From Kwoniella dejecticola CBS 10117 (lineage: Eukaryota > Basidiomycota > Tremellomycetes > Tremellales > Cryptococcaceae): a DNA stretch of 64,000 nucleotides. The translations under genes were made by a program, and so were the position numbers. Numbering within the stretch: position 1 is the first letter of the stretch; the number at the start of each line of letters is the position of its first letter. Below the pieces are notes generated by a model. It was not told where the DNA came from. It made no database searches and saw nothing but the letters and a program-made list of their open reading frames with translations. The stretch covers positions 1,178,001 through 1,242,000 of the forward strand of contig NC_089309.1 in NCBI RefSeq assembly GCF_000512565.2. The letters are read 5' to 3'. This document shows, one piece after another, positions 9,847 through 21,200 of this stretch.

Positions 9847-12031
9847 TCAAGCGCCATATAGATATTCGAAGAACGTCGGCTTATCTTCCCATCCCTTCCT
9901 ACGACCCGACGCATTCCCATTCCCAATACCGCCGAATTGTGATCGTGAGATCGGTATAGGCGAAATACTGGAGCTCAATTTCGATTTCGAAGCGAAAACG
10001 CCTGGGACAGGCGGTAGATCCCCTAAATCCGATCCGAAATCACTCCAAGTATCACCATCACTCGGCGGGGGTATATGTATATTCGCTTCCGCCTTAGGGG
10101 GCAATACGAGACTATCGTCCAATAATGAATAATCTGAAGTCCCCCCGCCTTCTGAACTTGCATAAGCCGAAGTGTGAGAAGTGTTCGAGATGGTTCTTTG
10201 TAATGCCAGCTCCGATGCCCATCCTGCCGGTGTTCCAGGGTGTTCCGCTGCTGACGCTGACGCTGACGCCGGGTCTTTCGATATATACAGATGTCGGGTG
10301 AATTCCTCAGGTAGGGAAGTGATTGTTGTATCCCCTTCTAAGCTGTATCCTTCGACGTCCTCCTCGTCCGTAATACCTCGTTCCGTAGCTGTATCCGTAT
10401 CCGTACCCGAACCCGTGTCGTCCTCCGAAGTCACAGCTCCAATCGAATCTGATCCTGAATCCGGGCCAGACATAGAGGACAATTCAGAAGTTTCAGGAGT
10501 CATCAAGCTATTCGAAACTGCTATTCGCTGGGGCTTGATGATTGAGGGTATGATAATATGAGTCAATCTGATGAATTCGCCATCTATCGTGTGGTGTGTC
10601 TCGCCTGGGATATCAATCCGATCTCTGTCAGTGAGTGGCCTGTGATATGAGATGCGCCCTGGCGAGTAGAGGAACAACTTTCGACTCATTTCAACCTATG
10701 ATTCCAAGGAATTGAATGACTCACTCCATGAAACAAGCTCGTAATACCTCGCCAAAATGTGGATTACTAATCTCTCGAAACTGTCTACGACGTACCAACT
10801 TAGGTGTGCTGGTGATCTTGAGATTTCCAGTATTGAGGGTAATCCGTTGGCGTTCTCATTGTGCTTGTGTCCGTCGCTGTCAATATCGTTCAAATTTGAG
10901 TTTGAATTGCGAGGAAGAGGAGGAAGTAGACCTGTGATTTGGTGCCGGGGCGGTAATCTTCTACGTGGTCGATTTGTATTCCCAACGTGACCTGTTGATG
11001 TTGATGTCGACGTACTTATCGGTCCACTTGTACTTGGACTAGCATTCACATTCGCACCACTTGCACCCGTCGATCGGTCAGTCGATGAGGAGTTGTCGAC
11101 GGGCGTGGCATCGATGACTCTCCAACTCGGTCCTGCTTCTTCACCCGCACCGACATTATCGAAGTCGGTGCTAGAACTAGACCAATTCCAATTTTCACCG
11201 GCTAACCAGCCCCTCAACTCTTTCTCGATAACCCCAACTAATCCTTCTACCCTCTTTCCGCCGCGCTTCCTCAGCAACTGCCGCGTACCTTTCAACGAGA
11301 GATTAAAATTCCCATTAGCGGAGTCGGTAGAATTATCGGTACCCTTCGGAGGGGTTATTGTGGATGGTATAGATTGTTTGCGGGGGATCGTACCGCCTTC
11401 GAAATATGTTGGAGGGTTCGCCCGGGCTTGTAGGGGGACAGAGGGGTAATAGTCTGATTTTAGGGGTGGGGCGATGTGGGGGTTGGAGGTGAATGCGGCT
11501 GTGATCATCGGTTTCGGTTTCAAGTAATTAGCAAAGTGTCATTAATTTTTATGTTGCGACTTGCATGTTGTATTTTCGACAAAGGGACAGTCCAGAGCTC
11601 GGTAGAATTCAAAGGGGCAGAAGAAGCCCAGTCGGACTGGACTCACCATTATCTAATCGCCTAATCACCCTCTTCCCCTTCCCATGGAATTTACTTTCCC
11701 CTCCGGTCCTAGGAGCAGCTCTGGCCTCTCGCCGAGCTTGGATCCGTTCGCGCTGTTGAGCGTTGTACGACTCGATTTGGCGCTGAGAGGCGTTGGTAGG
11801 GTTCTGAAGGATGGCTGGGAGTCGTAAGCTGATCAGAATTGTGATTTATGGCTCAGTATCAGCTCAAGTCATCAAAATCAAGTGGATTTGGCCCGGTACT
11901 TCGAGTCAGAGAAGTTAGGTGGCAATTCTGGAATCATGGGTTGATGTGAGAGAGAGGTAGATCAGTCGAAAGGAAGCAATAGGAAGAAGGAAGACTCACG
12001 GAGCTGGAGTCGAGGTGTCGATGGTGGACAT
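9847..12031 (-). CDS. R3H domain protein with R3H-associated N-terminal region
   Basis: Likely a single-stranded nucleic-acid-binding protein. Exon 1 (MSTIDTSTPAP) and exon 2 contain NASQRQIESYNAQQRERIQARR and GKGKRVIRRLDN, which splices to AAFTSNPHIAPPLKSDY. That RVxRRxDNAxFxSNPHI block is the fungal R3H-associated N-terminal region. After about 150 Ser/Thr/Asn-rich residues comes SFERLVIHILARYYELVSWS, the R3H core, with Arg and His in R-L-V-I-H at about 10759-10775. A beta-rich LFLYSPGRISYHRPL segment follows, then an acidic Ser/Asp/Thr tail. The splice inside WS|RKLF needs a donor at 10706-10716 and is not certain. The start is ATG at 12029-12031, the stop 9847. Target RNA or DNA is unknown. 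Confidence 0.78.
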
Positions 12032-12427
12032 GCTGAGCAATTGTCTTTTTTTGTACTTGATAGGATATGATGCGAGTGCTCTTTGATCTGATTTATCTGA
12101 TTTACAAGGACCCACTCTTGATCTTATCGGTGCCGGTTATCTTGCGATCGAAGAGAAATCACCTCCACTTGATTACGCCGCAGGCGCCTATTTTTGACTG
12201 CCTCACTCGAACGTGCGCCTATCCGACTCGGTCGACTGAGGGGAGATGAGCGAAGGTGTGTCGTTACTTTACTCGAGTACTAAGCACTTACTACTAACTG
12301 ACAACAACATACGTGTCCGATCATCGTCAGCACAAGACAGAACGTCGAGCTACTGCACATCCCACATCCGAATCTTCTGGGAATTTCCTGAGTGGTCTAT
12401 AAGCAGGGAAAAGTAAAGCACAACACC
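12032..12427. promoter_or_regulatory. Divergent promoter R3H gene/VPS55
   Basis: 396 bases between start codons. No TATA box or repeat stands out. Confidence 0.4.
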
Positions 12428-13443
12428 ATGGCAGCAGGTTTAAAGAGTGAGTTGGGTGGAGTACCTATCTCATACCTTTCGCTTGATTATAACTATCCCA
12501 TCAGAGCCTCCTTTGTGCCGATACCGAGTGTGTCAACTTAAACTGACCCGTTACAATGCATCTTTCCCCCACTCGACCTTCTTCGTTTTTCTGCGATTTC
12601 CGTTGATCTACTGATGACGCGCACCTCTGGCATACTCTCATCCTGATCATATAACATTATTACTTGGCGCATTCTCCTCCCGCAACAAATAACACGATAC
12701 TACGGTCAAACGATCATTCGACATTACGATAAAACGACAATACCATACTTCGATTCTTCACCATGATTCACTCTCCACAAACAGCCGTCATACTCCTTTC
12801 CTTCGTCCTAGCCGCTGGGTTCTTACTGGTGATTCTCAGTTGCGCATTATGGGCGAACTGGTTACCTCTTTTAGTTGGTGAGTTAGTTTTATCGCATATA
12901 GCATATGCCGATTCTCCTCTGATTCCTCTCATCACTTCTCATTGCTCCCTGCTTTCTGCTTATCATAGAGTCAGCTAACATACATGGGATCTAGCCCTCA
13001 CATTCATCCTCGCCCCTCTGCCCAATTCGATCTGCTCTAGATGCTCGCGCGCAGACGACCTGAGTCCGGAATATAATTCGGCCTACGTCGATTTTGGGAG
13101 ATTCTTAACTGGGATGCTTGTTGTGAGTTTGAGTATGGGTAGTCATACCACTTTTCACTCGACTTGCGATTACGATGATGGGCGGTCAAATGACGCTATT
13201 CATATCGCACTGTGCCCTCTCAACATCAAAATTTTCAAATTAAATTGCACAGAAGCATTACTGATAATTCTGCGTTGTGACACACAGACAACCGGCCTCT
13301 CCTTACCTGTACTCCTGGCCCACTCGAAACTGATCCAGCCCGCTGCATGCTGGATGTCAATAGCGGGCGGAGGGTTGGTGTATGGGACTATCTTGGTTTA
13401 TTCTGGCTGGTTCGGTGGAAGTTCGGATGATGAGGGGTGGTAG
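12428..13443 (+). CDS. VPS55: Vacuolar sorting protein VPS55 (OB-RGRP family)
   Basis: Four-pass endosomal membrane protein that works with Vps68 in late-endosome to vacuole transport. A 19-nt first coding exon (12428-12446, MAAGLK) joins across an intron at 12447-12784 to TVILLSFVLAAGFLLVILSC. Then come ALTFILAPLPNSICSRC, DDLSPEYNSAYVDFGRFLTG and TTGLSLPVLLAHSKLIQPAA, followed by MSIAGGGLVYGTILVYSGWF. Order and spacing match OB-RGRP/Vps55. An ATG at 12763 is in frame with exon 2 but lies in the intron. I prefer 12428 because exon 1 has a GTGAGT donor, the acceptor ACAG lies exactly before the family's first helix, and the codon split by the intron reads Thr. The stop is TAG at 13441-13443. 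Confidence 0.9.
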
Positions 13444-14728
13444 ATTGGATCATGTGATTATCTTGATTGATGGTGATTATGAGAAGAGGGGGAAGTTTTG
13501 CGATTAACAGGGTAGGATGGAAGAGCTACCGGAGTACAACGGTACACTATCACCGCAAGAGCCTCGAGTCTGTTGTCTAAGCGCAACGAGAGAGGACGTG
13601 TGAAGACAGACATATGTGATGTTGAAGAAGAGTTGTTGGTTCTTTGTATGCATCAGATTCGCTATAATACGCTATACTTGTCATTCGCACCTCCACCATC
13701 TCAACTATTGATCCGCGTCAATGCATGACACTAAGCGGCCTCAGCACGCACGGTTGCTTGTGATTGCTTGGCAAGGGAGATATGTACATATGTACGACTA
13801 CCTGCCAGTGCAATCAATCGCAGTGACTGGATTTAAGCTGTTTAGAACAGGGTGTCATTTGTCAGTACGTAGTCGTAGTGAGGGGTGTTAGATTGTTTAA
13901 TTCTCTCCGCGTTTAGTGTTCAGCAGTTGTTTGGTTTGAACCTGAATAATAGAACGATGCCCTCGTGATCTGTGCTCAATACGAGCATCCACCAAATAAG
14001 TTACAGAAATGGTAGTCAAGGTGATTGAGTCTGTTCATTGCATCTTGACATCTGTCCACCTCGCATCTGCATTAGCATGACCGATTGATCTTGTATATAT
14101 ATTGTAGTAAACCATCTCCAACCATTTCGCAGCTATCTTTCAGTATCTACCCCAGATCTATCCAGGAACGTTTGTTTTTCAGTCTATCCGACCCGACTGC
14201 TCTTTCGACTTTCGACTGCGGCTCTAAACAATTTCATCGCTTCATCGCTTCGAGTTCATCGCTTTTTAGATTGCAATCCACATTATTCACCCTCACTGCA
14301 TTCACCTAATCTATCTCCCCCATAGGTCTACTCAATCCCGCATCGACGTCGACGCGTTCGTACAAGTTTATCCGACACAAAATCCAAAATCGAAACCCAG
14401 ATCCAGATCAAATCCGAACAGAATCAGATCCGATCAATATACCCGCCTGACACTGCTTTGATTCAGTTGTTTACGTTACTATTCGAGTAATCTCAACCCA
14501 ACTCAACTTGGGTAGGCCAAATGGGCAGTCATCATCTATAACCTCTACCATCGTCGTATCCCTCATCCTGTCGTACTGCTCGCTTCAGCTTCAGCTTCAG
14601 TCCCGGTCACCGCCAACGTTAACGTCAAAGTCAAAACAACTTCGAACATACGAACGAATGAAATAGTGGAAACACGACTGAATGAATGAATGAATGAATG
14701 AATGAATGAACGAATAAATTAGTTCAAA
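13444..14728. other. Long intergenic/leader region before the aspartic protease gene
   Basis: 1,285 bases with no convincing gene. It contains a TATATATATT stretch at 14093-14102 and pyrimidine-rich sequence from 14540, and ends in a (TGAA)8 tract just before the start codon. The plus frame at 14085-14309 has no recognisable protein. Confidence 0.4.
14679..14710. repeat. Tetranucleotide repeat (TGAA)x8
   Basis: Eight perfect TGAA units end 18 bases upstream of the start codon of the protease-like gene, so they probably lie in the 5' UTR. Such tracts vary in copy number between strains. Confidence 0.92.
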
Positions 14729-17542
14729 ATGGTCACCGCCCAACATATCTTGACCGTTCTTTCCCTCCTCTCACTCTCATTAGCATCTCAGCCTCCCATA
14801 CCGCCAGCTCATATCCCAGCTCGATCATTGGAAGATACATTTCAGGTGCATAGACCTCGAAGCGGATTAGACGGATATCTACCTAAGCCGCCAAGTAGAC
14901 GTAAACAGGCTCGAGGGTTAAAGAGGGGTCCAAGTGTCGGAATTAGCGATGTCACTTTAGATGTACATCAAAGAGCGGAATCGGGTCAGGCTGGGAAAGG
15001 GAAAGGGAAGAGGGCGTTGGACGTTAATGGGACGGAGGTTCATCTTGGTACAGCGCAAAAGTGAGTGTTGTAGCAATTCAAGCTCAGTTTGGCTACAAAG
15101 CAGTATGGGGTGTACTTTCAGCTTTGACTTTGGGTTCGAAATATTCTTCCCGTCTCTGAATCTTCTTCTTCTTCTTCTTGTTCTTCTTCTTCACCTGTCA
15201 CCGGACACCATGGTGGTCTTTCGCTGACATCGTCCTCACTCCAGCACATTCGTCGTACCAGTTTCCATCGGCTCACCACCTTCGATATACCCCTTACAGC
15301 TGGATCTAGCTTCCTCTGACCTGCTAGTCGCCTCGACATTATGCTCGTCCACCTCGTGCCCAACATCGCTCGGTCCAAGTGTGAATGCGTATTACGACGT
15401 CTCGAAAGGATCCGCCGGGTTCGAAGCCGTGAATGGGAATAAGACGTACTGGAATTCCAGCTATGCGGATGGGACAACGGCTAGTGGGATTGTGGTCCGT
15501 GAGGTCTTGACTATGGGCGAGGTCGTCCTTGAAGGACAGGTCATGGGTGAGCTTCTGGCCATTCTTCTTTGATGCTACCCGCGACCAGTAAATCAAGAGG
15601 CTATCAATGATAAATCGATTGACGCAAGGAGGGTTAACTCGAGCTGATCAATTCATGTAACAGGCCTAATGAACGCTACGAACCTAACATTATCGCAACA
15701 GAAAATATCAGGTATATTAGGTCTAGGGTTCCCGCGATTATCAGCATTGTCGCATATACTTCTCGATCCTACCACCGCGCAGGACACTTCGTCATCTTCA
15801 TCTGTCGCCGCTTCATCTGCGGTCTCTTCATCTTCATCGTTATCCTCATCTGCAACTGCATCTTCGTCAGCCTCAGCGACATCTTCGTCAGGGACGACCC
15901 CCGCATACTACCCGCCAGTACTGGAGAACTTGGTCCGACAACCCCATATACCTTATCCCGTATTCGCACTTGCGCTAGCTCCGCCTCCTTCCAACTCATC
16001 TTCGACATCCACATCCACGTCGTCTTCCGCCACGGCAAGCAGCACTTCCCGCTATCAGAGCTCGTATGGATCATTGACTCTAGGAGGCGTTTCAAATCAT
16101 TACATCTCGGTCGATACTGCGTCGGGCAGGACAGTGAACGATATCGAATGGCACGAGGTCATACCATTCGGAAAAGCCAGATCATTCACCAATGATTCGG
16201 CAGAAGCCTTATCAAGGACAAACACAGTTTCCGCTTCTGCTTCTGCTACTTCTACTTCTACTTCATCCGCACCATCTTCTTCATCCAGCTCGAGCGGCTC
16301 AGCAAGCAGGAAAAGAAGTTCATCCTCTGAACTGAACGCTTATCCTTCGAATTTAGAAGAGTTAGGAGATGAAGAATACCTCTTCTGGACTTTGGAGTTA
16401 CACAACGTCTCTTTGAACGGTACCAATATACCCCTCAATTCGAGTTACGCCGACCTAGGGCTCGGATCTTTAGCGTTGTTAGACGTCGGATTTAATGGGA
16501 TCTCTGGACCGCAGCAAGACGTAGTGAAGATTTTCCAGGGGATCACTGACGCGCGACAAGTCAGCGAAGGTAGATGGGTGGTTCCTTGTGATACCAGGAT
16601 GACAATTGGGTTTTCTTTCGGGTGTGTAATAAACTCTCCTCTTTTCCTTTTTGAGTAGGGCAGCGGACAGACATCGGAATTGGAATTGTGAGGCTGATGA
16701 GTTGTTGTTTTGATATGGGTTAGAGGTCGCTATGTACAATTGCAGCCTTCGGATTGGATCTCCACGCAGATCGACTCGTCCTCTTTCTGCCTTGCTTGGC
16801 CGATAGCAGCGCCCTCGACGGGTGATGGTATGGATTGGCAATTGGGGACACCGTTTCTGAAGAAGGTGTACAGTATATTTAGGTGAGTTGTGCCGCCATT
16901 TTTGGTCTTCATTGAGAGACATATAGTCTTGTCTTGTCTTGTCTTGGCCTGGCTGACGCTGGGTTTAGTTACGGTATAAACGGTATCCAAGCTCCATTAG
17001 TCGGGTTCTTACCACTCGAAGACAGTCCCACTGGTACTAGTGGTAGTTCTTCTTCTTCTTCCTCGACTGCATCTTCATCGGGAAGTACAAACAGTCAAAG
17101 CAGTAATATGAGTAGCGGTACTACATCGTATAATCCTAACTCACCTACTCCAACCACGATCGAGGAATTACACTTGACCACAACGATCAAGACGATCTTA
17201 CCGAATCAGATCCTCCCCGATCCGAGCTATACCACACCATCATACGTATATTCTACGACCCTGCCGCCCGGTGTGACGCAGTATCTTGGTCTAGCGAACA
17301 GTTCAATTTACACGCAGATCGAAGAAGTGCCTGTGGTAAGTCTGGATAGTGCCGCGACGTCTAGGATTGCGAGTATGGCGGGAGGCGAGAATGGCGATGG
17401 GGGATCGGCGGCTCCTGGGGGTTCAAGTGGAGCGGAAAGGAGGGTCCGGCTTATGGGCATGGGAATGGGAATAGGAGGTCTGCATTTGGGTTTGGTTGTT
17501 GGAGTACTGGGTGTGGTGGGTGTGGTGGGGAGTATTCTGTGA
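14729..17542 (+). CDS. Secreted GPI-type A1 aspartic-protease-like protein with altered active-site motifs
   Basis: Signal peptide at residues 1-20 (hydrophobic TVLSLLSLSLAS), then a basic prosegment with KR sites. The body has the pepsin fold landmarks in order: TFVVPVSIGSPPSIYPLQLD, SSYADGTTASG, KISGILGLGFPRLS, YGSLTLGG, and the late LGTPFLKKVYSIFSYG. Active-site positions deviate. The first motif is D-L-A-S at about 15303 (family D-T/S-G-S/T); the second is D-V-G-F at about 16482 (family D-T/S-G-T/S). Long Ser/Thr-rich inserts lie at 15785-15905, 16000-16040 and 16230-16330. The tail ends in a Ser-rich stretch and a hydrophobic LVVGVLGVVGVVGSIL, a GPI-attachment signal. Five exons: introns at about 15061-15244, 15547-15662, 16620-16724 and 16882-16968. 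It may be a non-catalytic cell-wall protein. Confidence 0.82.
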
Positions 17543-18206
17543 TCTGTGATAATTCAACACATTCACACATCGACATCCATTGAGAAATGGATCCTGTATC
17601 CTGTTATCGTCATTTTGAATTTGAGAGTGAAATTTGAGGCTGGGTGATTGATTGTATTACTATAATTATTGCATTCTGCATTGAGACTAGTCGTAGTATG
17701 GTACATGGACAGTGATCTGATCTCTGCTTTTGATGTATCAAATCCACTTTTTTACTTGATATCTCGAAGAGGGACTTTGATGACCCCGTGGGGATGGTTG
17801 TCTCGTCATACAAGGCAAGTTCGGATCCGATGAAAATGTCGAAGAGGATGAGTGAATGAGTGACGAAATCAAATATATCCATTGCTACTTGCTACTTGCT
17901 ACTTGCTTCTCGCTACTTATCATTCATTCAAGTGGTCGCTTCTGACCTAAAGCTGAGTGTGTTGTACTTTGTAAATCTACGTTGGTTCGAAAGTTCATCA
18001 TCGACCATCGACTCCTGAGTTTTTCCTGATCACCATCACCTGTCTGATACCTTCTCGGCTTCGTATCAGTGCGTCGAAATCAGATCGTTTCGTGCTCCTG
18101 GTTGAAGGTCGAAGACCAAGTGTGATCTAAAGGACTGGGGCATAGTCAAGACACGCCAAAGCGCAAGACGAGACACGAGACACGAAGACACGGAAAGACA
18201 AGCATC
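17543..18206. promoter_or_regulatory. Intergenic region upstream of SLH1
   Basis: 664 bases between tandem genes. It has (CTTGCTA)-like repetition at 17886-17910 (tacttgctacttgctacttg) and no gene that I can see. The promoter and leader of the helicase gene must lie here. Confidence 0.4.
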
Positions 18207-21200
18207 ATGTCCATCCAGGATCATCTATCTACGTTCTTCTCTCCACCCTCATCACCTTCACCTTCACCTTCACATACGAATACGCGCACCTCTTCAGATA
18301 AAGAATGGGAGGATCTCTTAGTTGAATGGCAGAAAGACCAGTACGTCCTCTCTTCTCCTGTCCGATGCAATGTTATGCGATGCAATTCAATCCAATTTAA
18401 TCCAATCCAGTCAACGGCATGTCCTCTTTGTTTACCTCGGAAACAACTCTGAGATGTGTTGTATTGCGTCGAATTTACTTGATTCTTGGGCAGATAGACA
18501 GAAAGAGAAGCACCGGGCGGACATGTATAGCTGATCATACTGTCCATTCTTACCAGTCGAACAACAAACGGTAATGGTCCGACCACCGAGATTGATGAGA
18601 ATGATGGACAAGCCGAATATGTGCATCACACGATCACCTGGCCTAGTATATTGGATTATCTCCCCTCTTCAGAGAATGCTGGACCGTCTTCACCTCGATC
18701 TCAGATACAATCTCCTTCAAATGGAATCAATGGGAATGCGAAGAATGAACAACAGGGCTCTTCGTCAGTGCAGGACAATAGGAGGAGTAGTTTTGGAACT
18801 GGATTGTTGGCGAGGATACAGAGGTCGGTCTCTCTAATTCACTTGCTATCTGGCACACTAGCTCGCTCTTAACCTCGTCTTTCCTGAATTTATACCGGGC
18901 GAGACACACGGAGACTTCTGCATAGATACATCATAAACGGATTCTTGCGACAGGATGATAAGCTGACCCTTCTATGGCTTCCACCCCGCTTATTGACGTT
19001 CTAGCCACTTGCACATTCCGAGCACCTTCAACTCACTCATAACCCTCTTGTCGAGCGCAAAGTCAGATGACGAGATACAGTCAGAATTGATCGAGATAAT
19101 GGGTTTCGAGGGTGACGGATTAACCCTGGTGGAAGAGATCTTGAAGCCCGGGATGAGGGACATGATCGTTGATCAAGCAGGCCACCAAAGTGGCGTAGCG
19201 AGCGGCTCTGTAAGCTGCCCTCTTTCTAAACCGCAGCACAGACATCATATTTTGGCCCCGCGCTGCAGGTCATTCAGCTGACATGAGTGTTCCCACCCAT
19301 GTGTTGTAGCGATCCAAGGGATCAAATACTCCGAATTACCTGCTGAATAGCCGGATGTCGATGTCGGTCAGAGCTGGAAAAGGTAAAGACAAGAAGACGC
19401 ACATCAACATCTCGGACGTCATTGGATCTGCGGAGGATATTGAGAGAAGGATCCAAGAGCAGCTTGATAGACCAAAAGCCATGTTTTCGGAGGACGGCCC
19501 TGTGCGTATTCGAGTTACGCTTCATGCCTCGCATCAAGAGCAACGTGAGGCCCTCAAATGACTTACTGATGGTCTGTATCTTGTCTTATTCTCAGCGGAT
19601 GATCGAACAAGAAGTGTTACCCCATGTGTACACTGCGACGGGGTCAAAAGCTGTCAATACCTCCTACGGGGGCAAAATGGCCTTGCCCATGGGGACACAA
19701 CGGCATATCAACGATGTGAGTCAGATGCATTCGACATTATTGGGCTTTCAAGTAGCTGATACTTCACCATGGATCAGACCTTCGAAGAAGTGACGGTGCC
19801 TCCATCGAACCCTGTACCGCCGAAGCGAGGTGAACGGCCAGTGAAAATTTCCGAGCTCCCTCGTCTTGCTCGAGGCTGTTTCGTGAGTTTCGAACTCAGA
19901 GTGGGTTTATGGACATTTCGATTGCTGACATGAGCAATCAGAAATATGTGGAACTCAACAGGATGCAAAGTATTGTACAGCCAACAGCGATGAATACCAA
20001 TGAAAACATGCTTGTTTGCGGTGAGTGAAACGACCAACTAAATCAGCAATGCTGACCTTGCGTGTCTTAGCTCCCACTGGTGCTGTGAGTCTGTCTGATC
20101 TGAGTCTGGCAAGCCAGGGAGACAAGCTGATACCCTCTATAGGGTAAAACCGATGTGGCAATCATGTCGATCATCCGAGTCCTCTCGCAACACGTCATAC
20201 CCGGTCCTTCTACCCATCCTTCGGGCTTCAACATCAACAGGGATGCCTTCAAGATTATCTATGTGGCGCCTATGAAAGCGTTAGCCGCTGAAATAGTAGC
20301 TAAATTTGGAAAAAGATTAGCATGGCTAGGTATCAAAGTCAGGGAATTGACCGGTGATATGCAAATGACCAGAGAAGAGATCAACGAAACACAAATTATT
20401 GTCACTACTCCAGAGAAATGGGATGTGGTCACGCGGAAACCTACTGGCGAAGGCGAACTTGCTTCGGTGAGTTGTCCGTCCCGAAACCAAAGATACAGCA
20501 TGGTCAGCTGAATCAGACATTCATCATGCAGAAAGTGAAGCTGCTCATCATTGACGAGGTGCACTTGTTGAACGAAGATCGAGGAGCCGTCATTGAGACG
20601 ATCGTAGCTAGAACCCTCAGACAAGTGGAGTCCAGTCAATCGCTGATCAGGATCGTCGGTCTGAGTGCCACTTTACCCAACTACATCGACGTCAGCGACT
20701 TCTTGAGGTAAGCTGGCATTGATCACTTGGCATTTTGTTAGTATTTCAGCTTAATGGTATGCGCACAGGGTCAACCGATATCAAGGGCTTTTCTTCTTCG
20801 ACGCTTCATTCAGACCAGTTCCGCTCGAACAGCATTTCATTGGAGTTTCTGGGAAACCTAGATCTCAGATGTCGGCTAGAAATATGGACAGAGTCGTATT
20901 TGACAAGGTGAGCCTAACCAATCTGTCTTTCCCAAGGAAGTTGCTGTACTGAGATCGGGTTACACAGGTATCTGAACTGGTGCAAGAAGGGCATCAAGTG
21001 ATGGTTTTCGTTCATGCTCGAAAAGAAACGGTCAAGACTGCCCAGAAACTGAAAGAGATGGCGATCGAAGAAGGGGTCTCGAATTTCTTCGAGAAGCTTG
21101 ACCATCCAAAATTCGGATTGTACAAGAGGGATATAGGGACAAGCAGGAACAAAGAGATGAAAGAGCTCTTCGACGCTGGTTTTGGGATACATCATGCGGG

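Noticed and set aside
9338..10132. Plus-strand frame of 264 codons
   Set aside because: It overlaps the last exon of the R3H gene on the other strand and has no family character; the minus strand has a continuous spliced model.
12763..12888. VPS55 start at the ATG at 12763
   Set aside because: It lies inside an intron with consensus ends, and the spliced 12428 start gives a better family match.
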